Source of the DNA: Spirosoma sp. SC4-14
GTDB lineage: Bacteria > Bacteroidota > Bacteroidia > Cytophagales > Spirosomataceae
DNA: 64,000 bases
NCBI RefSeq assembly: GCF_037201965.1
Contig: NZ_CP147518.1
Span: 1,487,001 to 1,551,000 of the forward strand
Direction of reading: 5' to 3'
Shown: positions 25,563 through 35,571 of the stretch, piece by piece
Numbering within the stretch: position 1 is the first letter of the stretch
Layout of the letters: each line of letters begins with the position of its first letter
Made by a program: the position numbers and the translations under genes
The notes under the pieces: generated by a model
Databases searched by the model: none
Seen by the model: only the letters and a program-made list of their open reading frames with translations
Told to the model about the DNA's origin: nothing

Positions 25563-28010
25563 ATGCTTACAAACTACCTCAAAATCGCTCTGCGCAATCT
25601 TGGGCGCAATCGTCTGACAACGATTCTCAATGTGGTCGGTTTGTCAGTGGGTATTGCTGCGTGCCTGGTTATTTACCTCATCGTGCAGTTCGAACTCAGT
25701 TTCGACAAGCGGGTGCCCGATAGTGAACAGGTGTACCGGCTAGTATCGAAGTTTAAGTTTGGCGACGAATTCTATTACAACCCCGGTTTATCGGCACCTA
25801 TTCCCGAGGCAGTGCGAACGAAAATGGCAGGTATAGAAACCGTAGCTGCGTTTCATTCAAGCAGTTTTCCGACGGTTGAAGTACCCCGTGAAGGAGCCGA
25901 CCCCGCCCGTTTTCAGGCACCCAAACATGGACATGACTGGCTTGCCAGCGCTGATGCTGCCTTTTTTGAAATTTTGCCCCGGCAGTGGTTAGCGGGTTCA
26001 CCAAAAGCGTCGTTGTCGAAGCCAGGGCAGATCGTGCTCACCGAACGACAGGCTAAGCTGTATTTTGGCGATGCCAGTCCGGCTATTATTGGCCGTCGGC
26101 TCATTGGCCAGCAGTATCGCGACACGCTTACGCTGACCGTATCGGGATTGATAAAAGATCTGGATACGCCCAGTGATTTTGATTTTCAGGGTTTTATTTC
26201 ACTGGCTACCCAAACCACCAGCAAGAAACGTCGGGATAATCTGGGGTATGATCAATGGAATAATACCAACTCATCGTCGCAATGTTTGATTAAGCTGGCA
26301 CCGGGTACCGACCCTAAACGCTTTGGAGAACAGATTACAAAGCTGGCCGAGGCCAATGTCGCCCCTGACGACGATCCGGGTAATCGCTGGTTGTGGCTTC
26401 AGCCGCTGTCCGATATTCATTTCAATGCCGATTATGCTAGCGGCCAGCATGTAGCGCACCGGCCAACGTTGTTGATTCTGGGGCTGGTTGGCGGGTTTCT
26501 GTTGCTGTTGGCTTGCGTCAACTTCATTAACCTGGCCACGGCACAATCGACCCAGCGAGCCAAAGAAATTGGCATTCGAAAAACGCTGGGTAGCGAGCGC
26601 AAACAGCTTATGGCTCAATTTTTAGGTGAAACCTTGCTGTTGACCCTACTGGCGGCCATTGTGTCGATCGGATTGGCGCAGGGTGCTCTGACTTATCTGG
26701 GCGACATTGTACCGAAAGGCGTTGTGCTCGATCTGCTTAGCCCTGGTCTGTATCTTTTTCTGCTCGGTGTAGCACTTATCACGGCGCTGCTGGCGGGGGT
26801 GTATCCCGGCGCACTACTAGCGCGACTGTCGCCCGTAACAACCTTACAAAATCGGGTTGGGCAGGCTACGGGTAATGCTGCATTGCGAAAAGGATTGATT
26901 GTGGGGCAGTTCACTGTGGCACAGGTATTTATTATCGGAGCTTTGCTGGTCGGTCAGCAACTGCGATTCATGATCAATTCGGATCAGGGATTTCAGCGCG
27001 AAGCCATCGTTACGTTCTCAACTCCAATCACTTCCTTTTTTAACGGCGACCACAACAATATTCGCTTCACACTCGCCGACCGGATTCGGAAGCTGGCGGG
27101 CGTTGAGCAGGTTAGCATGGCCAACCAGACACCACTTTCGGGAGGATGGTCGACATCGACACTGGAGTTTGCTTCCAGAAAGGGAACGTCGAAGGTGAAT
27201 GTATACCGCAAGGAGGTCGACACCAATTTTGTTGACCTATACGGATTGAAAGTGCTGGCGGGCCGAAATCTGCTGGCAAGTGATACGGCCAGAGAATTTG
27301 TCATTAACGAAACGCTGGCCCGCTATATGGGTTTTCAGAAGCCGTCGCAGGCAATAGGAAAGCTGTTAGGTAAGATGCCTATTGTTGGGGTCATTCGTGA
27401 TTTTAATCATCGTACGCTACACAATACCATTCAGCCCACGGCGCTGATGAGCCACAAGAGTAATCTGCATGTTTTCAATGTGCGGTTTCGTCAGAGCGGA
27501 GCGGCTTCTTTCGATCAGACACTGGCTCAGATTCAGAAACTCTGGGTCGACACCTATCCCGATGAGCCATTCGAAGCGAAGTTTTTCGATGAATCCGTCG
27601 CTGAACTTTACGGCAAAGAGCGCAATCTGAGCAAGCTCATCACGCTCGCTACCGGTATTGCCGTATTGATCAGTTGCCTTGGGCTGTTTGGCCTGGTAAC
27701 GTTCACCGCCGAACGGCGCACCAAAGAAATTGGTGTGCGGAAAGTGTTGGGCGCATCGGTAGCTAATATTGTTACCCTGCTGTCGCGAGATTTTCTGATT
27801 TTGATCATCATAGCCGTGCTCATTGCATCGCCACTGGCGTGGTGGGGAGTCGATGAATGGCTGAAAGGGTTTGCGTATCGTATCGACCTGTCGTTGGGAA
27901 TATTCCTGCTGGCGGGGTTGCTGGTTATTGGCATTGCACTGGTAACGGTTAGTTTTCAAAGCATTAAAGCGGCACTGATGAATCCCGTAAAATCATTACG
28001 GTCTGAGTAA
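25563..28010 (+). CDS. FtsX/MacB-type permease (block B, permease 4)
   Basis: 815 residues. TM1 about 20-44 (LTTILNVVGLSVGIAACLVIYL), followed by LSFDKRVPDSEQVYRL; the first FtsX domain near 304 (LLLACVNFINLATAQSTQRAKEIGIRKTLGSE), TM5 near 445-466 (LIVGQFTVAQVFIIGALLVG), second periplasmic domain with GVIRDFNHRTLHN and FEAKFFDESVAELY, second FtsX domain near 693 (AERRTKEIGVRKVLGAS). Together with B5 and A3 it forms a subgroup with NFxNLTTAQ/NLATAQ after TM2 and a shortened second periplasmic domain (YGLKVLAGRNLLASDTAREFVINE against YGLKLLAGRMYQPADTMREFVINE in B5). The last 73 bp of coding sequence are identical to those of B5. Confidence 0.93.
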   Translation: MLTNYLKIALRNLGRNRLTTILNVVGLSVGIAACLVIYLIVQFELSFDKRVPDSEQVYRLVSKFKFGDEFYYNPGLSAPIPEAVRTKMAGIETVAAFHSSSFPTVEVPREGADPARFQAPKHGHDWLASADAAFFEILPRQWLAGSPKASLSKPGQIVLTERQAKLYFGDASPAIIGRRLIGQQYRDTLTLTVSGLIKDLDTPSDFDFQGFISLATQTTSKKRRDNLGYDQWNNTNSSSQCLIKLAPGTDPKRFGEQITKLAEANVAPDDDPGNRWLWLQPLSDIHFNADYASGQHVAHRPTLLILGLVGGFLLLLACVNFINLATAQSTQRAKEIGIRKTLGSERKQLMAQFLGETLLLTLLAAIVSIGLAQGALTYLGDIVPKGVVLDLLSPGLYLFLLGVALITALLAGVYPGALLARLSPVTTLQNRVGQATGNAALRKGLIVGQFTVAQVFIIGALLVGQQLRFMINSDQGFQREAIVTFSTPITSFFNGDHNNIRFTLADRIRKLAGVEQVSMANQTPLSGGWSTSTLEFASRKGTSKVNVYRKEVDTNFVDLYGLKVLAGRNLLASDTAREFVINETLARYMGFQKPSQAIGKLLGKMPIVGVIRDFNHRTLHNTIQPTALMSHKSNLHVFNVRFRQSGAASFDQTLAQIQKLWVDTYPDEPFEAKFFDESVAELYGKERNLSKLITLATGIAVLISCLGLFGLVTFTAERRTKEIGVRKVLGASVANIVTLLSRDFLILIIIAVLIASPLAWWGVDEWLKGFAYRIDLSLGIFLLAGLLVIGIALVTVSFQSIKAALMNPVKSLRSE

Positions 28011-28011
28011 A

Positions 28012-28035
28012 AACAGTCCCTAATCCCCTCGCTCT
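28012..28035. repeat. remnant of junction palindrome family I (copy 3, left arm only)
   Basis: Only 25 bp separate B4 from B5, and AACAGTCCCTAATCCCCTCG corresponds to the left arm of family I. The two inner hairpins and the right arm are missing, so this looks like a decayed or partly deleted copy. Confidence 0.6.
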
Positions 28036-30468
28036 ATGCTAAAAAATATCATCAAAACGGCCCTGCGTGCGTTAAAGCGCAACTGGAGTTATTCGCTCAT
28101 CAATGTGTTAGGACTAACATTAGGCCTGGCCTGTTGTTTGCTGCTTTTTATGGCCATACGCTATGAATTGAGCTTCGATCGGCAGAATCCTGATGCCGAC
28201 CGGATTTATCGGATTATTGGGGTTGACAAACAGGCCAACAACGACCGGCCGAATGTGGGTATGCCTTTACCGGCACTGGCCGCGTTGCGGAATGACTTCC
28301 CTGATCTGAAAAACCAGCTAACAATGGTTAATCGAATCAAGGAGCCTGTAATTGCTTTAGGAACAGCTACTGACCCGGCCAAAAGCAAGTTTCAGGAAAC
28401 GGATGGGGTTGTAGCGTTTGTAGAACCGCAATACAGCCGATTGTTCGATCTGAAATGGGAAAGTGGCAATCCTGCAACCGCCCTGACCAATCCGGGGACG
28501 GTAGTCTTGTCGGATCGAATTGCGCATAAATATTTCGGTAATGCTAATCCGATCGGCAAGACCATTCGTGTCGATAACAAAATGGATTTTGTGGTAACCG
28601 GCGTCGTGCAGAATCCGCCCGTTACGACCAGTATGCCATTTGACGTGCTGCTTTCATTTGCCTCGCTAAAACAATATGGTGCCAGTACGAACTGGGACGA
28701 CTGGCAATCGACTTACAGTGGGGCGCAGATTTATATGCTACTGCCGACAGCTACCTCGCCGGAATGGCTCGAAAAACAACTGGTCGGCTTTGTGAAGAAA
28801 TACCACGCGCCCGAAAATGTGGCCCGGCTGGTGTATCAACTTCAACCTTTAACCGACATTCATTTCGATAAGCGCACCAGCAACTATGCCAATCGAACGA
28901 TCAGCAAAGAAATGATCTGGGCTATGGTGCTGATTGGGCTGTTTATTCTGGTAACGGCCTGCATCAATTTTGTCAATCTGGCCACGGCGCAGGCTATTCG
29001 GCGCGCCCGTGAGGTTGGCGTTCGTAAGGTGCTGGGGAGTACGCGCGGTCAACTGGTGCGTCAATTTTTGAGCGAAACCGGTGTGCTGACTGCTCTGGCC
29101 GTTGTTTTGGCGCTGCTGGTTGCCCAGGTAGCCTTGCCGTATGTGGGCGAGTTACTGAATATTAAACCGGGAGCCGTTACAATTTTCGACCCAATCGCGC
29201 TTGGCTTTCTGTTGGGATTAGGGCTGCTTACGACCCTGTTTGCTGGCGTCTATCCGGCGCTGATTTTGTCGGGCTATCAACCAATTCTAGCCCTTAAAGG
29301 AAAAATGCGTTCGGCCGGAAGTGGGCAGTTAACACTTCGCCGGGGGCTTATTGTCGGTCAGTTTGCTATTTCGCAAATCCTGATTATTGGCACCATTATC
29401 GTTTACTCGCAAATGCACTATTTCCGGTCAGTTGATCTGGGATTTAGCCGGGAGGCCGTTCTAACCATACCGATTCCCGAAAATGAACCAGGGCAGTTAG
29501 AAAATCTATATGCCAAACTAGTTGGTTTGCCAGGGATAAAATCGTTGAGTTATGGGATGACAACACCCTCATCGAATGGTAACTGGACAACGGGTTTCCG
29601 CTTCGAAAATGATGAAAAAGAACCGGATTATGGTGTATTGATGCGTCCGGCCGATACGGCTTATGTACGAACATACGGGCTGAAACTACTGGCCGGCCGG
29701 ATGTATCAACCCGCCGATACCATGCGCGAGTTTGTAATTAATGAGTCGTTTATGAAACGGTTGGGCTTTCAGAAACCCGAGCAGGTGATCGGTAAATATA
29801 TGCGGGTCAACGGCGAAGATGTTAAGAAACCAATTGTGGGGGTGGTTCGGGATTTCAATACATTTTCGTTGCGTCAGCAGACGGAGCCAAGTTTGCTCAC
29901 AACGTTCCGCGTGGGCTATCGAACATTGGCCATCAAACTGTCGGCCCGGCAGGGCGGAACAGCGGCTATTCACCAGCTTCTGAACAAAGTTGAAAGTGCC
30001 TGGACCGCTACCTTTCCGGCGTTTGTATTCAAGTATGAGTTTCTGGACGAAACGTTGGCCAATTTCTACAAGACCGAAGAGCGGCTTTATTCGCTGTTTC
30101 AACTTCTGGCGGGTATCGCCATTTTTATCGGCTGCCTGGGCTTGTATGGTGTTGTGGCCTTTATGGCCGAATCCCGCACTAAAGAAGTCGGTGTTCGGAA
30201 AGTGTTAGGCGCATCGGCGATGCATATTTTCGGCTTGTTCTCGGTCGACTTTGTCAAGCTTGTTGTGTTTGCGTTGGTAATTGCCTCACCGATTGCCTGG
30301 TATGTGATGCAGAAATGGCTGGCCGATTTTGCGTATAAAATCAACATTCAGTGGTGGATGTTTGCCCTGGCTGGCGTATTTGCCGTAAGCATTGCACTGG
30401 TAACGGTTAGTTTTCAAAGCATTAAAGCGGCACTGATGAATCCCGTAAAATCATTACGGTCGGAATAG
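28036..30468 (+). CDS. FtsX/MacB-type permease (block B, permease 5)
   Basis: 810 residues. It begins MLKNIIKTALRALKRNWSYS and has TM1 at about 21-43. First FtsX domain near 297 (LVTACINFVNLATAQAIRRAREVG), TM5 near 438-458, second periplasmic domain with GVVRDFNTFSLRQQ (the usual SLHQ His is replaced by Arg) and FKYEFLDETLANFY, second FtsX domain near 688. The cytoplasmic loop AESRTKEVGVRKVLGASAMHIFGLFSVDF differs from the usual SVxxIVxLLSxDF. It ends with TAG instead of TAA. Its last 73 coding bases (30389-30461) are identical to those of B4 (27931-28003), although the preceding sequence is well diverged. Confidence 0.93.
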   Translation: MLKNIIKTALRALKRNWSYSLINVLGLTLGLACCLLLFMAIRYELSFDRQNPDADRIYRIIGVDKQANNDRPNVGMPLPALAALRNDFPDLKNQLTMVNRIKEPVIALGTATDPAKSKFQETDGVVAFVEPQYSRLFDLKWESGNPATALTNPGTVVLSDRIAHKYFGNANPIGKTIRVDNKMDFVVTGVVQNPPVTTSMPFDVLLSFASLKQYGASTNWDDWQSTYSGAQIYMLLPTATSPEWLEKQLVGFVKKYHAPENVARLVYQLQPLTDIHFDKRTSNYANRTISKEMIWAMVLIGLFILVTACINFVNLATAQAIRRAREVGVRKVLGSTRGQLVRQFLSETGVLTALAVVLALLVAQVALPYVGELLNIKPGAVTIFDPIALGFLLGLGLLTTLFAGVYPALILSGYQPILALKGKMRSAGSGQLTLRRGLIVGQFAISQILIIGTIIVYSQMHYFRSVDLGFSREAVLTIPIPENEPGQLENLYAKLVGLPGIKSLSYGMTTPSSNGNWTTGFRFENDEKEPDYGVLMRPADTAYVRTYGLKLLAGRMYQPADTMREFVINESFMKRLGFQKPEQVIGKYMRVNGEDVKKPIVGVVRDFNTFSLRQQTEPSLLTTFRVGYRTLAIKLSARQGGTAAIHQLLNKVESAWTATFPAFVFKYEFLDETLANFYKTEERLYSLFQLLAGIAIFIGCLGLYGVVAFMAESRTKEVGVRKVLGASAMHIFGLFSVDFVKLVVFALVIASPIAWYVMQKWLADFAYKINIQWWMFALAGVFAVSIALVTVSFQSIKAALMNPVKSLRSE

Positions 30469-30469
30469 A

Positions 30470-30541
30470 AACAGCCCCCTAACCCCCAAAGGGGGCATTA
30501 AACCGAGTAACAACTCCTCCTTCGGGGGTAGGGGGGCTGCT
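30470..30541. repeat. junction palindrome family I, copy 4
   Basis: 72 bp between the TAG of permease B5 and the ATG of B6. The spacer is CATTAAACCGAGTAACAACT; the second inner hairpin reads CTCCTTCGGGGG, so one pair of that stem becomes a U-G wobble. Confidence 0.85.
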
Positions 30542-32929
30542 ATGCTACTGAACTATCTTAAAATCGCCTGGCGGAATTTGCGGAAAGACAAATTCTATAG
30601 CCTCATCAACATCCTGGGCCTGACCATCGGTGTCACCTGTGGATTACTGCTGTTGTTGTACGTAACCGATGAGCTGAGCTATGACCGCGATCAGGCTAAG
30701 GCTTCGCAGATTTATCGAATCGTTTCGCACATTACCGAACCCGATAAAGTGAATCGCTGGAGCAGTACGCAGCCTGCGCTGGCAACTACGCTCAAGCAGG
30801 ATTATCCCTTTATCAAAAACTATGTACGCTTCTTTCCGTATGGCCGGGTTATGTTCCGGCAGGGTGAGAAGCGGTTTTATGAAGACGATATTTATGCCGC
30901 CGATTCGACCGTGTTCGATGTGTTTAGTTACAAGTTCGTTGAAGGCGACCCCCGAACGGCCCTCAGCCAGCCGGGCAGTGTTGTCTTGACGGAAAAGGCC
31001 GCCCAGAAATTTTTTGGTTCGAAGAGTGCGCTGGGGCAGTCGTTGCAAACAAACGATACGACGTTCTATAAAGTAACGGGTGTTCTGGAAGACATTCCGA
31101 AAAACTCACACTTTACGTTCAATGGCCTGCTTTCCATTGGTCAGAACGAACGGAGCCAGGCTACCAACTGGGGAGGTTTTTACCTGTATAGTTATCTGCT
31201 ATTGCCCGAAAACTTCGATACGAAGATTCTGGAAAGTAAATTTCCGCAGGTCTACGACAAGTACATCGGACCCATCTTTAAACGGATGGGAATTAAGGTT
31301 ACCTATGAGTTGCAGCCACTAACCCGTATTCATTTATACTCGAATATGGAAGGCGAATCAAGCGGTAATATCGGCTATGTGTATACATTTAGTGCCGTAG
31401 CCTTTTTCATGCTGCTGATTGCCAGTATCAATTATATGAATCTGGCGACGGCCCGCTCGGCCAAACGCGCCAAAGAAGTGGGACTTCGGAAAGTAATGGG
31501 ATCATTGCGAAACCGGCTGATGGCCCAGTTCCTGACCGAGTCCGTACTGATGACGGTGCTGGCAATGGTGGCGAGTTTGTTGCTGGTACTGCTTTTGCTC
31601 CCGTTTTTCAATTCGGTTTCCGGGAAAGAGATTCAGTTTGTGGAATTGTTACGACCTCAGTTTTTGCTGATTGTGCTGGCTATTGTGGTTTTTACCGGAT
31701 TCATTAGTGGAAGCTATCCGGCGTTCTATCTGTCGTCGTTTGAGCCTGCGACAGTACTGAAAGGGTCATTCAACAGCAAAGGCGGCAGCTTTTTTCGGAA
31801 GGCACTGGTTGTGGCTCAGTTTTCAATTTCGCTCATTATGCTGATCTGTACCTGGATCGTGTATAAGCAACTGGGCTTTATGCAGAACCATGATTTGGGC
31901 TACGACCGCGAACAGGTATTGACTATCGACTACCAGGACCGCCAGCCCAGAGCACAATATAACGCCTTGCGGAATACGTTACTGAGCAATCCAAACATTC
32001 GGGAAGTGGCTACGGCTTCGTCGCCAACGAGCAACATTGGCGGTCGGGTTATTTTTACGGTCGAGTCGAATACGGGTTTGAAAGAGATGGGATTTAAACC
32101 CGTTCAGGTTGACTACGATTACCTGAAAACGATGGGCATGAAACTGGTAAGTGGCCGCGATTTTTCGGACAAAATTCCGGCCGATACGCTTAACTCGGTT
32201 ATCGTTAATCAGGCAGCGGTGGAGCGTATGGGGTGGAAAGAGCCGCTGGGCAAAAAAGTGATTCTGGGCAGCCTGCCGCAGAACGGGCAGCCGGGGCCGC
32301 CAACGACGCAGGTGATTGGTGTGGTGAAAGATTTTCATCAGCAGTCACTCTACAACCCCATTGAGCCCATGATCATGCTGTGTCGCCGGGCCAACTCGGT
32401 GATTCACATAAAAATTCAGCCGCAGAACGTCGATAAAACGGTGGCTTTCATTGGCCAGAAGTGGCGCGAAACCTATCCTGATCGTTTGTTCGAGTATCGG
32501 TTTCTCGATCAGGATTTCGAATCGGCCTACCATGCCGACGAGCTGCGGGGCCGGATTTTCTCGACATTCTCGGCTCTCACCATCCTGATTGCCTGCCTGG
32601 GTTTGTTTGGTCTGGCTACCTTCACAACCGAACAGCGGATCAAGGAAATTGGCGTTCGCAAAGTACTGGGGGCGTCGGTATCGAGTGTGGTGCTACTGTT
32701 GTCGAAAGACTTCACTCGCCTGGTGTTATTCTCGTTTCCTATCGCCATTCCGATTGCCTGGTATTCGATGTACAAGTGGCTACAGAATTTTCCGTATAAA
32801 ACCGATATGGGTATCTGGGTCTTTGTTTTATCTTGCCTGCTTACGCTGCTAATCTGCTGGACAACAGTAGTCTATCAGAGTATAAAAGCGGCATTGGTTA
32901 ATCCTGTAAAATCGCTTCGGTCGGAATAA
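30542..32929 (+). CDS. FtsX/MacB-type permease (block B, permease 6)
   Basis: 795 residues. TM1 about 20-41 (FYSLINILGLTIGVTCGLLLLL) then LSYDRDQAKASQIYRI. First FtsX domain near 284 (MLLIASINYMNLATARSAKRAKEVGLRKVMGS), with Ser where most copies have Cys; TM5 near 422-442; second periplasmic domain with GVVKDFHQQSLYNP; second FtsX domain near 674. The C-terminal half of this last domain is atypical: FSFPIAIPIAWYSMYKWLQNFPYKTDMGIWVF and TTVVYQSIKAAL replace IAIxIASPIAWY and TVSFQSIKAAL. The tail NPVKSLRSE is kept. It lies between palindrome copies 4 and 5. Confidence 0.93.
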   Translation: MLLNYLKIAWRNLRKDKFYSLINILGLTIGVTCGLLLLLYVTDELSYDRDQAKASQIYRIVSHITEPDKVNRWSSTQPALATTLKQDYPFIKNYVRFFPYGRVMFRQGEKRFYEDDIYAADSTVFDVFSYKFVEGDPRTALSQPGSVVLTEKAAQKFFGSKSALGQSLQTNDTTFYKVTGVLEDIPKNSHFTFNGLLSIGQNERSQATNWGGFYLYSYLLLPENFDTKILESKFPQVYDKYIGPIFKRMGIKVTYELQPLTRIHLYSNMEGESSGNIGYVYTFSAVAFFMLLIASINYMNLATARSAKRAKEVGLRKVMGSLRNRLMAQFLTESVLMTVLAMVASLLLVLLLLPFFNSVSGKEIQFVELLRPQFLLIVLAIVVFTGFISGSYPAFYLSSFEPATVLKGSFNSKGGSFFRKALVVAQFSISLIMLICTWIVYKQLGFMQNHDLGYDREQVLTIDYQDRQPRAQYNALRNTLLSNPNIREVATASSPTSNIGGRVIFTVESNTGLKEMGFKPVQVDYDYLKTMGMKLVSGRDFSDKIPADTLNSVIVNQAAVERMGWKEPLGKKVILGSLPQNGQPGPPTTQVIGVVKDFHQQSLYNPIEPMIMLCRRANSVIHIKIQPQNVDKTVAFIGQKWRETYPDRLFEYRFLDQDFESAYHADELRGRIFSTFSALTILIACLGLFGLATFTTEQRIKEIGVRKVLGASVSSVVLLLSKDFTRLVLFSFPIAIPIAWYSMYKWLQNFPYKTDMGIWVFVLSCLLTLLICWTTVVYQSIKAALVNPVKSLRSE

Positions 32930-33001
32930 AACAGCCCCCTAACCCCCAAAGGGGGCATTAAACCGAGTAACAACTCCCCCTTCGGGGGCAGGGGGGCTGT
33001 T
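32930..33001. repeat. junction palindrome family I, copy 5
   Basis: 72 bp between the TAA of permease B6 and the ATG of B7; its first A directly follows the stop. Both inner hairpins are intact (CCCCCAAAGGGGG and CCCCCTTCGGGGG) and the arms end AACAGC/GCTGTT. Confidence 0.85.
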
Positions 33002-35440
33002 ATGCTACTAAACTACCTCAAAATCGCTCTGCGGAATCTGGCGAAGCACCAGATCAATACCGCCATCAATGTGGCAGGGCTGGCTATTGGTATGGCCAGT
33101 TGCCTGCTGATTCTGCTGTACGTTACAGATGAGTTGAGTTATGACCGGCACTGGACCAACGGCGACCGGATTTACCGTATGGCGCTGGAACGAAAATACC
33201 CCGGCCGTAGCACGAAGTATGCGATCATACCGCCGTCGTATGCTCAATCGGTAAAGAAAGAGATCCCCGAAATTGAACAAACCACCCGCGTGTTCAATTT
33301 CGGGGCTAATAATAATCCAACGCTGTTTAAAATCGACGGGCGGACTGTTGAAGAGCGGGGGGTACTTGGTGTCGATTCTACATTTTTTCAGGTATTCCAG
33401 ATGCCATTTCTGCGTGGCCGTGCCGACCGGGCACTCACTCGCCCGAATACTGTTGTGCTGACCGAACAAACCGCTCGTCGACTTTTTGGGCGGGCAAACC
33501 CAATTGGGAAGGTGCTGGAAATTGTGCAGGGGCCTAAACTGGAAATAACGGGCGTTTGTGCCGATCCGGCTCGGAATGCGCATTTTACGTTTAATTTTCT
33601 GGCCTCTACGCGGGGCCTTCAGAACGAACAGCCAAACCACATCAGCTTTTCGGCGCATACTTACCTGCTGCTTCGGCCAAACGTCGATCCTGATGTGGTG
33701 CAGCGTAAAATACCAGCGGTAGTCGAAAAATACGCAGCTGGTGAGATCGAGCGTAATTTTGGTGTTTCGTATCGCGACTATGTGAAAGCGGGTAATGGCT
33801 ACTTCTATTTCCTGCAACCACTCCGCAGCATTCATCTCGATTCTCATCTGGAAGCCGAACATCAGCCAAACGGTAGCCGATCGTTGGTTTCTATTTTTTC
33901 GGTCATAGCTGCTTTTGTGCTTATCATTGCCTGCATCAATTTCATGAATCTGGCTACAGCCCGGTCGTCGGAGCGGGCAAGGGAAGTAGGAATTCGGAAA
34001 TCGTTAGGGTCAACTACCCGTCAACTGGCTACGCAATTTCTGACCGAGTCGGTTCTATTGAGCTTTTTTAGCTTGTTTGTGGCATTGGTGCTGGTTGCTC
34101 TGGCGTTAGCACCCTTTAATAATCTGGCGGGTAAGTCGCTCACATTATGGTCGATAGTCGATTGGCAGACCTTTCCTATACTCCTGATGGGAGCCGCCAT
34201 AGTTGGTTTGCTGGCGGGTAGCTATCCGGCGGGTGTTTTGTCGGCGTTCGATCCGATTAAGGTGCTGAAGGGCAAATTTGCATCGACCCGGCAGGGACAT
34301 CTGCTTCGGAACGGGCTGGTAGTATTTCAATTTGCGGTATCGGTATTGCTGATTGTAAGCACCATTGTAGTGTTCAGTCAGTTGAATTTTATTCAACGCA
34401 AAGAGCTAGGCTTTACCAAAGAATCGGTAGTGACGATTCCGGGTGCATTTTTTCTGGATAAAAATACGGAGTCTTTCAAACAGGAAGTGGCCCGACTATC
34501 GGGTGTTGCCGGTATGGGTGGAACGTCCAGCGTTCCGGGCGAAGAACAATTTTTCGGGATAACCTTCCGCAAGAATGGCGATAACGAAACCATTACGGGC
34601 AAAGGTTGCGTAGTTGATGATCAATATGTGCAAACGCTTGGAATGACCATGCTGGCTGGCCGACCTTTCAACCGCCAGTTCAACGATTCGCTGTCGGTCA
34701 TTCTGAACGAAGAGGCTGTTCGGCAAATGAACCTGACCGATCCCGTTGGCAAGCAACTGATCAGCCCCGACAATTTTACGCAGCGCGGTGGCCCGCCGGT
34801 TACGTATACCATTGTGGGGGTGGTACGTAATTTTCATTTTGGCTCGTTGCACCAGCGCATTAGTCCGCTGTTTGTGCTTAACGAACGGCTATTTAACCGG
34901 GTAAACAATGAACTTGTCGTTCGGATAAAAGCCGATGATCCGGCTCCGGTTGTGAGCCAGATGGAGCAGGTCTGGAAGCGCTATTTACCCGATCAGCCTT
35001 TCCATTATTCGTTTCTGGAAAACGACTGGAAGGCACTCTACCAGTCGGAGCAGGTGGCCCAGCAGATTTTCGGATTATTTGCTTTGCTCGCCATTTTTAT
35101 CGCCTGCATGGGGTTGCTTGGGCTGGCGATGTATATTATCCGGCTGCGGACCAAAGAAATTGGCGTTCGTAAGGTTTTAGGCGCATCGGTTCCGGGTCTG
35201 GTGATGCTACTGGCTAAAGATTTTTTGTTGCTGGTGGTAGTGGCTATTCTGATTGCGTCGCCCATTGCCTGGTATGCCATGAACCGCTGGCTAGCCGATT
35301 TTGCCTACCGGATCGACATGCCCTGGTGGGCGTTTCTGGCTGCGGGTATCGTAGCTATTCTGATCGCTTTCGCCACAGTAGCCTACCAGTCTGTCCGGGC
35401 TGCGCTGATGAATCCGGTGAAGTCGCTGCGGGCGGAATAG
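33002..35440 (+). CDS. FtsX/MacB-type permease (block B, permease 7, last of block)
   Basis: 812 residues. MLLNYLKIALRNLAKHQINTA enters TM1 (INVAGLAIGMASCLLILLYV), then LSYDRHWTNGDRIYRM. First FtsX domain near 298 (LIIACINFMNLATARSSERAREVGIRKSLGS), TM5 near 440-461, second periplasmic domain with GVVRNFHFGSLHQR and FHYSFLENDWKALY, second FtsX domain near 690 (IIRLRTKEIGVRKVLGAS, where the usual AEQ is IRL). The tail is NPVKSLRAE, and the final helix reads ATVAYQSVRAAL. A block B transcript would end after it; the opposing lipoprotein gene converges 131 bp downstream. Confidence 0.93.
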   Translation: MLLNYLKIALRNLAKHQINTAINVAGLAIGMASCLLILLYVTDELSYDRHWTNGDRIYRMALERKYPGRSTKYAIIPPSYAQSVKKEIPEIEQTTRVFNFGANNNPTLFKIDGRTVEERGVLGVDSTFFQVFQMPFLRGRADRALTRPNTVVLTEQTARRLFGRANPIGKVLEIVQGPKLEITGVCADPARNAHFTFNFLASTRGLQNEQPNHISFSAHTYLLLRPNVDPDVVQRKIPAVVEKYAAGEIERNFGVSYRDYVKAGNGYFYFLQPLRSIHLDSHLEAEHQPNGSRSLVSIFSVIAAFVLIIACINFMNLATARSSERAREVGIRKSLGSTTRQLATQFLTESVLLSFFSLFVALVLVALALAPFNNLAGKSLTLWSIVDWQTFPILLMGAAIVGLLAGSYPAGVLSAFDPIKVLKGKFASTRQGHLLRNGLVVFQFAVSVLLIVSTIVVFSQLNFIQRKELGFTKESVVTIPGAFFLDKNTESFKQEVARLSGVAGMGGTSSVPGEEQFFGITFRKNGDNETITGKGCVVDDQYVQTLGMTMLAGRPFNRQFNDSLSVILNEEAVRQMNLTDPVGKQLISPDNFTQRGGPPVTYTIVGVVRNFHFGSLHQRISPLFVLNERLFNRVNNELVVRIKADDPAPVVSQMEQVWKRYLPDQPFHYSFLENDWKALYQSEQVAQQIFGLFALLAIFIACMGLLGLAMYIIRLRTKEIGVRKVLGASVPGLVMLLAKDFLLLVVVAILIASPIAWYAMNRWLADFAYRIDMPWWAFLAAGIVAILIAFATVAYQSVRAALMNPVKSLRAE

Positions 35441-35531
35441 GTAGCGGGGGGCAGAGAGCTTGGGGCAGGGACAAAGGGCGTATTGCAGAATATTGGTGCC
35501 ATGGCTTAGTTGATCGAGAGCCGTGACATAG

Positions 35532-35570
35532 CTATAAATGAGTACTCAATTTTTTGAGATGAGTTTATAG
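35532..35570. terminator. nested palindrome between convergent block B and oxidase operon
   Basis: CTATAAA (35532-35538) pairs with TTTATAG (35564-35570), and inside it CTCAA-TTTT-TTGAG (35545-35558) forms a second small hairpin. It lies one base before the stop of the minus-strand lipoprotein gene and is a candidate transcript end for both directions. Confidence 0.4.
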
Positions 35571-35571
35571 A

